Origin: an uncultured Rhodoplanes sp.
Lineage (GTDB): Bacteria; Pseudomonadota; Alphaproteobacteria; Rhizobiales; Xanthobacteraceae
DNA length: 10,647 nucleotides
Reading direction: 5' to 3'
Assembly: GCA_936924235.1 (NCBI GenBank)
Contig: CAKZHN010000423.1
Span: 1-10,647 of the forward strand
In this document: one piece after another, positions 1-6,090 of the stretch
Numbering within the stretch: position 1 is the first letter of the stretch
Layout of the letters: every line of letters starts with the position of its first letter
Translations under genes and position numbers: made by a program
The notes under the pieces: generated by a model
What the model saw: the letters and a program-made list of their open reading frames with translations, nothing else
Told to the model about the DNA's origin: nothing
The model's database searches: none

Positions 1-3000
1 CGAGCCGTCGAAATTCAGGCTCAGATCGCCATAGGCCCCGTGGACGATGTTCGATTGAAAATTGGCGTTGCCGAAGCTGTCGTACACTGCAACAACCTGC
101 AGCGGGTCGCCTTCGGGGTCGGTGTCGTTCTTCAGCACGCCGTGCGCGGCATCGATCATGATGTGCCCGGCCTGCACCGACACCGTGGCGGTGTCGTTGA
201 CTGCCGTCGGCAGGCGGTTGACCACGATCGAAAGCGTGGCGCTGCCGAATCCGCCGCGGCCGTCGGTCACCGTGTAGATGAAATTGTCGACCGCGTGGTG
301 GCCCGCGGGAACGCCCGATAGAGATCCGTTTTGGGTGTAGCCCACCGAGCCATCATTCCCCGCGTACAGATCGCCATACGTGCCGTGGATGGTGATGAAG
401 CCCATCGGGCTCACCGCGACCGGACCTCCGGTCGCGCCCTGGACGCTGGCCAGCGACACGGCGTCGAAATCCTGATCGGTACCGGTGAGTTGTATCGGCG
501 CCTGACCGGCGCCGAAGATCGACGAGATCGAGCCGCCCGCCACCACGTTTTCAGACATGTCCGAGGCGACCGGCGCGTGCTCGACGGTCGACAGGAACGT
601 GATCTTGGTGCCGCCGTGGCCGTCGCCAGACGTGACCAATGAGAAGTTCGGATCGGTCGTCGCAACGCTCAAATTGTTGAAGGGCGTGAAGTACGTGGTG
701 ATGTCGTAGCTGGCGCCTGCGGTGTTGGTCACGTGCATCACATTGCCGGCCATGCTGGCCGACGTGATGCCGACGAGGTCGACGGTGCTGCCGACATATT
801 CGACGACCAGCTTCCCGTTGAAGGCCGTCGAATTCTTCAGGTCGATGGTGGTGTTCTGGATCGCCGCAATCTTTGCGGTGACATCCTGGGCGTCGTCGAG
901 GATAAGCGTCGCGCCGCCGCGCAGCAGCGTGATGCCGGTCTGGGTGTCGGCCCCGGTGATTTCCAGGGTGCCGTCGACCAGCGGGCCGCCGGAACCGTCG
1001 ATGTTGCCTTGAATGACCAGGTGGGCGAACTGGTCGACTGTGATGCCGCCGGAGTTGTGGATGTTGCCGACGATCTTGGCAGCGGCCGCATCGCTGTAGC
1101 CGACCGGCAAGACCTCCAGAATGGTACTGGAGCCAATCGTTACGCCGGTGCCGGCGGACACCAGCGCTCCGTCATAGAGCTTGGTATAGCGCTCGAGATC
1201 GAGGCCGCCGCTGAGCGCGAGCGAACCCGTTCCATCGATCTCCAGCGTTCCGGTGGTGACCGCGAGATTGGCAGCGCTGGCCGGGCCAACGATGCGATGC
1301 AGTCCCGTGCCGGACGTCGTGACGCTGTCGGCAGTCCCCGGCAGATGCCCCGACGACCACGATGACGCCACCGTCCAGTCGCCGTTCAGCCAGGTCGCGG
1401 TCGCAGCGGGCACGACGGAGACCAGCGTGCCGCCATGGCCGTCGCCGGTGATCTGGAAGCCGAAATTGCTCGGCGGCACATAGGTCGCCGGATTGAAGTT
1501 CGACGGATAGCCGAGGGTGAAAATGAACGACGACAGGTTGAGATCCTGGCCATTCGCCTGATGCAGCGTCAGCGTGTGGTGGCCGTCAAAGGCGAACGAC
1601 GACGTCGAGACGCCTTTCAGATCGAGCACCGAGCTGGTGTCGAAATTGAGCGACCCGCCGAACGTCGAGGAGCCGGACAGATCAAGCGTCGCGTGGCCGC
1701 CTTCAAAGATAGCGCCCGAGAAATTGGCCGCCTGGTCGAGCTTCAGGGTGCCCTGGTCGTAGAGGCCGACGATCTGCGAGGTCGTACCGTTGATCTCGAG
1801 GACACCGCCGCCGCCGAGCGTGCCGCCATCTGCGACCGCGAGCGAGCCTGTGCCGGTGATATCGCCGTTGATGACAAGGCGGGCGGAATTGCTGGCACTG
1901 ATGATGCCGTTGTTGACGATATCGGCGTTGACGGTGCCGGTGCTGTTGGTGTTGGCGGCCGCCGCATAGAGCTCGGAATCGACCGATATGGTAATGCCCG
2001 CACTGGCGGTCACGGAGCCGCCGCCGTAGACGTTCATATAGCCCGTCGTGAACGTCATCGCTCCGGTGACATTGAGGCTCCCGGTCACCAGCGTCGCGGA
2101 CATGTGGTCGGCGATGGTGAGCGATTTGACCTGCACACTGGTGGTCAGGCTGATGTTCTCGGTCTGGGTGCCGTCGATCACCACGTCGTCAAAGGCGGTC
2201 GGCGCGAAGCCGGAAACCCAGTTGGCGCCATTCGACCAGTCGCCGAAGGTGCCGTCCTTCCAGTGCTGGACGATGCCCTGCTGGAACGAGACCTGCGTGC
2301 CACCACTGCCGTCGCTCGCTGTCACCAGCGCATAGTCGTTCGGAAGTTGCGCGTTGAAATTGCCGTCGGTCCACAGATAGGCCGTCAGATTCTGCGTCTG
2401 GCCGCCGGCTTTGGTGATGGTCAGCGTCGAGCCCGAGAAGCTTGCCGCCGTGACGCCCTTGAAATCGAGCACCGCCGGCGTGGACGAGGTGCTGAAGAAA
2501 TCGATGCGCGACGGCGCAAACGACGACGCCCCGGTGAAGTCCACCGTGCTCGAATCCGAAACCTCGATATCGCCGCCGAAATGGCCGCCGGAGCCGACGA
2601 TGAACGTGCCGTGCTGCAGGACGACGGCCTGGCTGCTGGTGCCGTCGAGCTCGAGCGTGTCGCCGTCATAGGCGCGCATCGAGCCTGTGCCCGTCACCGT
2701 GCCGTTGATAGTGGTATGGCTGCCGGCGAGGATCAGAAAGTTGTTGACGATGTCGGCGGTGATGGTCTCGGTCTGTGAACCGATCCCGAGTCCGATCAAG
2801 GCGCCGCCATAACCGACGGAAATGCTGCCCGCGGTCAGCGAAGAGCCCGCGCCCAGATAGAAAAAGTTTCCGAAAAGCGTAGTTCCCGGATTGGAATTCG
2901 GCGCCAGCGTGAGTGCACCTGACAGCGTCAGACTGCCTTCCAATTCGATGTCGCCGACGTCGGGCCCCGCAAGCGAAAAGTCTTCCGTTAGGGACTTCGC

Positions 3001-3141
3001 TTGTACCGAACCCGTTATATGGACGGCCGCAAGGCTGATGCCGCTGATGAACGCATCATCCGTCGAAGCCGGAACGTTTGCGGGGTTCCAATTCGACGCA
3101 GTCGACCAGTCGCCGCTTCCGGCGATCCAAAACACTTGCAT
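1..3141 (-). CDS. Giant GDW-repeat / VCBS-domain surface protein (adhesin-like), N-terminal part only
   Basis: An uninterrupted frame of 1047 codons runs from ATG at 3141-3139 off the left edge. An in-frame TAG lies 12 codons upstream with no other start between, so this start is well fixed. Three units of about 290 residues each open with a GDW(S/T)...(N/S)W motif (GDW at residues 10-12, 300-302 and 587-589). Each closes with DGxGGT plus a hydrophobic strand (residues 277-282, 567-572, 840-845). From about residue 854 the protein changes to VCBS/cadherin-like domains, with HGTYGDL at 919 and HGAYGDL at 1034 (115 residues apart), a DGRGG strand and a GVLKNDTDPEGDPL acidic loop typical of calcium-binding repeats. 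There is no N-terminal signal peptide: the repeat motif begins within ten residues. This fits type I secretion by a C-terminal signal, as in many large VCBS/RTX proteins, but that end is not in the window. Likely role: cell-surface or matrix adhesion (inferred). The family call is firm; the exact function is not. Confidence 0.9.
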   Translation of the reverse strand, partial: MQVFWIAGSGDWSTASNWNPANVPASTDDAFISGISLAAVHITGSVQAKSLTEDFSLAGPDVGDIELEGSLTLSGALTLAPNSNPGTTLFGNFFYLGAGSSLTAGSISVGYGGALIGLGIGSQTETITADIVNNFLILAGSHTTINGTVTGTGSMRAYDGDTLELDGTSSQAVVLQHGTFIVGSGGHFGGDIEVSDSSTVDFTGASSFAPSRIDFFSTSSTPAVLDFKGVTAASFSGSTLTITKAGGQTQNLTAYLWTDGNFNAQLPNDYALVTASDGSGGTQVSFQQGIVQHWKDGTFGDWSNGANWVSGFAPTAFDDVVIDGTQTENISLTTSVQVKSLTIADHMSATLVTGSLNVTGAMTFTTGYMNVYGGGSVTASAGITISVDSELYAAAANTNSTGTVNADIVNNGIISASNSARLVINGDITGTGSLAVADGGTLGGGGVLEINGTTSQIVGLYDQGTLKLDQAANFSGAIFEGGHATLDLSGSSTFGGSLNFDTSSVLDLKGVSTSSFAFDGHHTLTLHQANGQDLNLSSFIFTLGYPSNFNPATYVPPSNFGFQITGDGHGGTLVSVVPAATATWLNGDWTVASSWSSGHLPGTADSVTTSGTGLHRIVGPASAANLAVTTGTLEIDGTGSLALSGGLDLERYTKLYDGALVSAGTGVTIGSSTILEVLPVGYSDAAAAKIVGNIHNSGGITVDQFAHLVIQGNIDGSGGPLVDGTLEITGADTQTGITLLRGGATLILDDAQDVTAKIAAIQNTTIDLKNSTAFNGKLVVEYVGSTVDLVGITSASMAGNVMHVTNTAGASYDITTYFTPFNNLSVATTDPNFSLVTSGDGHGGTKITFLSTVEHAPVASDMSENVVAGGSISSIFGAGQAPIQLTGTDQDFDAVSLASVQGATGGPVAVSPMGFITIHGTYGDLYAGNDGSVGYTQNGSLSGVPAGHHAVDNFIYTVTDGRGGFGSATLSIVVNRLPTAVNDTATVSVQAGHIMIDAAHGVLKNDTDPEGDPLQVVAVYDSFGNANFQSNIVHGAYGDLSLNFDGS

Positions 3142-3147
3142 TTGCCG

Positions 3148-3160
3148 CCCCCCAAAAAAA
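3148..3160 (-). promoter_or_regulatory. T7G6 homopolymer tract serving as the ribosome-binding region
   Basis: Read on the minus strand, seven T are followed by six G and then CGGCAA before the ATG at 3141. The G run is the only purine-rich Shine-Dalgarno candidate at a workable distance (six bases). Two adjoining homopolymers placed exactly here could change length by slippage and so alter ribosome spacing. This is a reading of the sequence, not a demonstrated switch. Confidence 0.45.
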
Positions 3161-3196
3161 TGCCTATTCCCAAACTACAAGCACATCAAAACATGC

Positions 3197-3219
3197 GGGG
3201 CGCCGCTGAACGGCGTCCC
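3197..3219 (-). repeat. Strong hairpin in the putative leader of the giant repeat gene
   Basis: Arms 3197-3205 and 3211-3219 pair over nine positions with a five-base loop. One position is A-C in minus-strand RNA but a G-U pair in plus-strand RNA. It lies 55 bases before the start codon of the giant gene. No T-run follows directly in either direction, so a simple intrinsic terminator is unlikely. A leader structure affecting translation or RNA stability is possible. Confidence 0.5.
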
Positions 3220-3221
3220 TC

Positions 3222-3241
3222 AAAAACGCTTGCGCGTTTTT
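3222..3241. repeat. Perfect 8-bp hairpin with A5/T5 outer arms, terminator-like
   Basis: AAAAACGC (3222-3229), loop TTGC, then GCGTTTTT (3234-3241): a perfect inverted repeat with an A-tract and T-tract at the ends, the usual shape of a bidirectional intrinsic terminator. Only three GC pairs support it, so it would be weak. It stands two bases from the hairpin at 3197-3219. In minus-strand transcription it could end read-through from the nucleoside phosphorylase operon or act as an attenuator in the leader of the giant gene. Confidence 0.45.
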
Positions 3242-3266
3242 CGAATGAAAAATGTGCCCCACCAAG

Positions 3267-3285
3267 CTGCGCGAATTGCGCGCAG
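3267..3285. repeat. GC-rich inverted repeat CTGCGCG-N5-CGCGCAG
   Basis: Perfect 7-bp arms (3267-3273 and 3279-3285) surround AATTG. It shares the 9-mer GCGCGAATT with the palindrome at 3457-3470. It could be an RNA hairpin or a protein-binding site; the sequence does not decide. Confidence 0.4.
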
Positions 3286-3342
3286 TAATTTCAAAACCGA
3301 AATTAACTTACCCTAACATCCGAAGATTGCTCTGCAAGAACT

Positions 3343-3354
3343 TTCACGCGTGAA
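3343..3354. promoter_or_regulatory. Perfect 12-bp palindrome TTCACGCGTGAA (possible operator)
   Basis: A 12-bp perfect dyad with no loop, which suits a DNA-binding dimer better than an RNA hairpin. It lies about 200 bp upstream of the giant gene start and 60 bp from the CRP-type site. The regulator family is not identifiable from the sequence alone. Confidence 0.35.
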
Positions 3355-3414
3355 TGTCTTATGACAATGAAACCTATTTATTGCATATAACCGCATGAAA
3401 TTAGTTGGAACCAA

Positions 3415-3430
3415 TGTGAGCCGTTTCACA
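3415..3430. promoter_or_regulatory. CRP-type binding site TGTGA-N6-TCACA
   Basis: TGTGAGCCGTTTCACA matches both half-sites of the classical cAMP-CRP consensus with the correct 6-bp spacer. The only gene downstream in a sensible position is the giant repeat protein on the minus strand, about 275 bp away. A weak TTATAT at 3390-3385 would place the transcription start near 3377, about 45 bp from the site centre, roughly the distance for an activator that overlaps -35. The match is direct; the regulator and its effect are inferred. Confidence 0.5.
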
Positions 3431-3456
3431 CAATCATTGCTAGAATTGTTCGCTGC

Positions 3457-3470
3457 AATTCGCGCGAATT
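3457..3470. repeat. Perfect 14-bp palindrome AATTCGCGCGAATT, overlapping a second inverted repeat
   Basis: A loop-free 14-bp dyad that overlaps the inverted repeat GAATTG-N7-CAATTC (3443-3461). It lies 49 bp past the nucleoside phosphorylase stop on the minus strand. There is no T-run, so terminator function is doubtful. A protein-binding site shared with 3267-3285 through GCGCGAATT is an alternative. Confidence 0.4.
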
Positions 3471-3518
3471 CATCGTGCACCGAGCGCTCGAACAGCAAGC
3501 GCTGCCGGCGGTGCCTGC

Positions 3519-4322
3519 TCACCGCGCGCTGCGCCTTCGGAGACCGGAGCGAAGCTTCGCGGCGACGGCCGCCAAGACCGACAAGGCATCGTCAGTGCCG
3601 TCGGCTGCGCCTTTCTCAAAATCCTGGCCGGCCTGCGCCATCGTGTTGGTGACATGGGCAAGGCACAGCACTCGCGCCTTGGTCACCGAAGCGAACGTGT
3701 AAAGCGCGGCTGCCTCCATCTCGACCGCCACGGCGCCGCGCGACTTCGCCCAGGCAATCGCATCTATCGTTTCGCGAAACGGCGCGTCGGTGGTCCAGCT
3801 CGCGCCGACAAAAGCATGCAGCCCGCTGGCCTGCAGCGCCGCGGATGCGGCCGCGACCAGCGCCGCATCGGCGTTGGCGAACTCGGCCGGTGGCGCGTAG
3901 TGGTCGCTGGTGCCCTCGTCGCGCAGCGCGCGGTCGATGACGACGAAATACGGCGGCGCCCCCAGCACCTCGATCTGCCCGGCCGACGTGAGGCTGATGA
4001 GCAGCTTGCAGCCGCAGGCGAACAGCTCCTCGGCGATCAGCACTGCGAACGACGCGCCGACCGCGCAGCCGACTATGCCGGCGGTCTCGCCGGCGAGATC
4101 GAAGCAATCCAGCGTCGTGTGATAGCAGGGCCAGGGTGTAAACGGTTTCGACCGCCCTTCCCGGCGCAATCTGCGGACAATGTCGCCGTCGGGATCCAGA
4201 ATGCAGACCCGCGGCACGTCGACCGTTGGCAGGCCTTTCTGCCGCCGCGCCTCGCGCAGCAGCGCGCTCGGGGCGAACACCGATGGGGCCTGATAGTTCT
4301 TGTTGTCGCTGATCGGAGCCAC
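3519..4322 (-). CDS. Nucleoside phosphorylase (PNP/UDP superfamily)
   Basis: 267 residues starting at GTG 4322. The frame is closed upstream by the TGA of the methyltransferase, and GTG is the first start after it. GAGGG at 4330-4326 supplies a close Shine-Dalgarno that overlaps that stop, so coupling is likely. The family signature VEMEAAAL (residues 200-207) is present; its Met-Glu pair binds the ribose in this superfamily. Also visible are the glycine-rich core GIVGCAVGAS (82-91), TSAGQI (112-117) and GASWTTDAPFRET (173-185). HVTNTM (223-228) has Asn226 where purine phosphorylases keep the catalytic Asp, more like uridine phosphorylase. The usual N-terminal GDPxR phosphate motif is not evident (LDPDGDIVR instead). 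Expected reaction: phosphorolysis of a nucleoside to base and ribose-1-phosphate, in the cytoplasm. The substrate is not certain. It is last in the five-gene minus-strand cluster. Confidence 0.85.
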   Translation of the reverse strand: MAPISDNKNYQAPSVFAPSALLREARRQKGLPTVDVPRVCILDPDGDIVRRLRREGRSKPFTPWPCYHTTLDCFDLAGETAGIVGCAVGASFAVLIAEELFACGCKLLISLTSAGQIEVLGAPPYFVVIDRALRDEGTSDHYAPPAEFANADAALVAAASAALQASGLHAFVGASWTTDAPFRETIDAIAWAKSRGAVAVEMEAAALYTFASVTKARVLCLAHVTNTMAQAGQDFEKGAADGTDDALSVLAAVAAKLRSGLRRRSAR

Positions 4323-4328
4323 GCGCCC

Positions 4329-4931
4329 TCACACCCGCTGGAACACCGCGCCGTAATGGTACGGCGGAAGCTCGACCACTTTCAGCAACGAAAGCCCGCC
4401 GGCCTCGCCGTCGCGGACGGTTTGTGCGGCCGGCATCCGCAGCTCGGTCTTCGGCCCGCGCGGCTCGCCAAGCACGCGGGTCTCTTCGCGCGGACGCGGA
4501 TGCCAGTTCACGATCGCCAGCAGCCCGCCGGGCTTGAGCGCGTCGCGCGCCACGGCCACGAGCTTCGGACGGTCGGGCACGCCGTGAAACACATTGCCGA
4601 GGAACACGAAGTCGGCCCGGTCGCGCACCAAATCCGCCAGCCGATAGGCGTCACCGGCAACGAATTCGCAATTCGTCACGCCCATCTCGTGAAGCCTGTG
4701 GCGCGACGTCGCCAGCAGGATCGGATCGATATCGATGGCAATCACGCGCGCCGCGCGCTTTGCGATCAGCGCCGTGAACCAGCCGTCGCCCGAGCAAAGA
4801 TCGATCACCGTCATGCCGGGTTGCAGGCCGATGGCGGCGAGCACGCCGGCCGGATCGGGCCACAGCGCCTCCCACCAGCCGGGATCCGGCATTCCGGTGC
4901 CTTCGAAGAATTCCGGCGGACGGTCTGCCAT
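4329..4931 (-). CDS. Class I SAM-dependent methyltransferase
   Basis: 200 residues from ATG 4931, ending 6 bp before the nucleoside phosphorylase and starting 13 bp after ppa. Motif I for SAM binding is VIDLCSGDGWF (residues 42-52), with the usual acidic residue at the end of strand 2 (AIDID, 65-69). The mid-domain GNVFHGVPD (112-120) and post-motif ALKPGGLLAIVNW (131-143) complete a compact Rossmann methyltransferase. There are no membrane segments or signal. The N-terminus (FFEGTGMPDPGWWEALWPDP) is Trp/Pro-rich and carries no domain I recognise. The substrate cannot be read from the sequence; small-molecule methyltransferases of this size are common. Co-transcription with a PPase and a phosphorylase hints at nucleotide or metabolite processing, but this is inference. 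Confidence 0.85.
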   Translation of the reverse strand: MADRPPEFFEGTGMPDPGWWEALWPDPAGVLAAIGLQPGMTVIDLCSGDGWFTALIAKRAARVIAIDIDPILLATSRHRLHEMGVTNCEFVAGDAYRLADLVRDRADFVFLGNVFHGVPDRPKLVAVARDALKPGGLLAIVNWHPRPREETRVLGEPRGPKTELRMPAAQTVRDGEAGGLSLLKVVELPPYHYGAVFQRV

Positions 4932-4944
4932 TACGACTTGTCGC

Positions 4945-5481
4945 CTATTTGGCCTCCTGCTTGGCGCGCTGCACGCCTTCGAGGATCAGCTTGTGGGCAT
5001 CCTCGATGCCGCCCCAGCGCAGCACCTTGACCCATTTGCCGGGTTCGAGGTCCTTGTAGTGCTCGAAGAAATGCTGGACCTGCTGGATCGTGATCTCCGG
5101 CAGATCGGAATACGACCTCACATTGTCGTAGCGCTTGGTGAGCTTCGACGACGGCACCGCGATGATCTTATCGTCGTGGCCGGCCTCGTCCTGCATGAAC
5201 AGTACGCCGACCGGCCGCACGCTCATCATCGCGCCCGGTGTGATCGCGCGCGTGTTGACCACCAGCACGTCGCAAGGGTCGCCGTCGTCCGACAGCGTGT
5301 GCGGGATGAAGCCGTAATTCCCCGGATAGCGCATCGAGGTGTAGAGAAAGCGGTCGACGAACAGAATGCCCGACGGCTTGTGCAACTCGTACTTGATGGG
5401 CTCGCCGCCGATCGGCACTTCGATGATGACGTTGATGTCGTGCGGCGGATTGGTGCCCACGGCGATTGCGCTGAGGTCCAT
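4945..5481 (-). CDS. ppa: Inorganic pyrophosphatase, family I
   Basis: 178 residues from ATG 5481, with AGGA about ten bases upstream. The frame stays open further upstream, but that extension is arginine/serine-rich low-complexity and lies opposite the cupin gene, so this ATG is preferred. It hydrolyses pyrophosphate to two phosphates in the cytoplasm, pulling biosynthetic reactions forward. The family signature DGDPCDV spans 66-72. The whole active site is present at an offset of one from E. coli PPase: E21, K30, E32, R44, Y52, Y56, D66, D68, D71, D98, D103, K105, Y142, K143. Length matches the hexameric bacterial enzyme. It lies third in the minus-strand cluster, 73 bp after the cupin and 13 bp before the methyltransferase. 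Confidence 0.97.
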   Translation of the reverse strand: MDLSAIAVGTNPPHDINVIIEVPIGGEPIKYELHKPSGILFVDRFLYTSMRYPGNYGFIPHTLSDDGDPCDVLVVNTRAITPGAMMSVRPVGVLFMQDEAGHDDKIIAVPSSKLTKRYDNVRSYSDLPEITIQQVQHFFEHYKDLEPGKWVKVLRWGGIEDAHKLILEGVQRAKQEAK

Positions 5482-5554
5482 CGAGTTCAATTCCTGTTGT
5501 GAATCAAGGGCATTGCGAAACGCCCTCCGAACGCGAACCTCCCACTTGGCAATG

Positions 5555-6067
5555 TTATTTTTTGGTCGCGGGATCGGGGTGGACGGGGTCCACCCACGGC
5601 ACCGTCTCCGGCTTTTCGACCGGCTCGATATCGAGATTGACCGCGATCGCCTCGCCGTCGCTGCGCACCAGCACGCATTCCAGCACCTGGTCGGTGCTGG
5701 CGTTGATCTCCTGATGCGGCACGTAGGGCGGCACGAAGATGAAATCGCCGGGCCCCGCCTCCGCGGTGAACTGCAGCTTCTCGCCCCAGCGCATCCGCGC
5801 CTTGCCGCGCACCACATAGATGATGCTTTCGAGATGGCCGTGATGATGCGCGCCGGTCTTGGCGTCGGGCCTGATCGTCACCGTGCCGGCCCAGAGCTTC
5901 TGGGCGCCGGCGCGCGCGAAATTGATCGCGGCCTTGCGGTCCATGCCCGGCGTCGACGGCACGTTGGGATCGAGCTGGTTGCCGGGGATCACCCGGACGC
6001 CGTCGTGCTTCCAGCGGTCCTCGTGGTCACTGTGGTCGTGGTGCGGATGGTCGTGCGCGTGGCTCAT
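5555..6067 (-). CDS. Single-domain cupin protein with histidine-rich N-terminus
   Basis: 170 residues from ATG 6067. Residues 1-21 are extremely His/Asp-rich (seven His in the first 15), a likely metal-binding tail. The cupin barrel follows: motif 1 is GAHHHGHLE (72-80), giving an HxH pair and Glu80 with Gly88 behind; motif 2 is GDFIFVPPYVPHQEIN (107-122), with His118 as fourth metal ligand and Asn122. Tyr115 replaces the usual Gly of the PxG element. The four ligands (two His, Glu, His) are therefore present, so it should bind a divalent metal. No signal peptide is seen. The function could be a dioxygenase, isomerase or sensor; the sequence does not say. It starts 23 bp after the DUF930-like gene ends and is probably co-transcribed with it and with ppa. 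Confidence 0.88.
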   Translation of the reverse strand: MSHAHDHPHHDHSDHEDRWKHDGVRVIPGNQLDPNVPSTPGMDRKAAINFARAGAQKLWAGTVTIRPDAKTGAHHHGHLESIIYVVRGKARMRWGEKLQFTAEAGPGDFIFVPPYVPHQEINASTDQVLECVLVRSDGEAIAVNLDIEPVEKPETVPWVDPVHPDPATKK

Positions 6068-6090
6068 CGGTGTCTCTTGAATCTCGTGAC

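Larger units (their letters stand above)
3142..3518. other. Palindrome-dense intergenic region upstream of the giant repeat gene
   Basis: These 377 bases contain no convincing gene. Composition is clearly AT-richer than the flanking genes. The region lies downstream of the nucleoside phosphorylase stop and upstream of the giant repeat protein start, both on the minus strand, so it should hold a terminator for the first and the promoter and leader of the second. It contains two tandem hairpins (3197-3219, 3222-3241), a GC-rich inverted repeat (3267-3285), a perfect 12-bp palindrome (3343-3354), a CRP-type site (3415-3430), an inverted repeat (3443-3461) and a perfect 14-bp palindrome (3457-3470). 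A minus-strand TTATAT at 3390-3385 is a possible -10 element, weakly supported. Confidence 0.7.

Noticed and set aside
1435..2778. A 447-codon open frame on the plus strand
   Set aside because: It is antisense to the GDW repeat region. The periodic Thr/Gly/Ser codons of the repeats create Arg/Asp-rich antisense frames.
1..3141. DNA-level tandem repeats or a CRISPR-like array in the repeat protein
   Set aside because: The three units are alike only at protein motif level, about 290 residues apart. No short direct repeats with regular spacers were seen.
3313..3522. A 69-codon minus-strand frame in the palindrome-dense region
   Set aside because: It has mixed composition without the GC third-position bias of the neighbours, no clear ribosome site, and overlaps the CRP-type site and palindromes.
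3654..5030. A 458-codon open frame on the plus strand
   Set aside because: It lies antisense to the nucleoside phosphorylase and methyltransferase, both with clear family motifs. Its translation is Arg/His-rich and domain-free.
4945..5817. A longer 290-residue version of the pyrophosphatase
   Set aside because: The extra 112 N-terminal residues are low-complexity Arg/Ser and overlap the cupin gene in another frame. The ATG at 5481 gives the exact family length and residue numbering.
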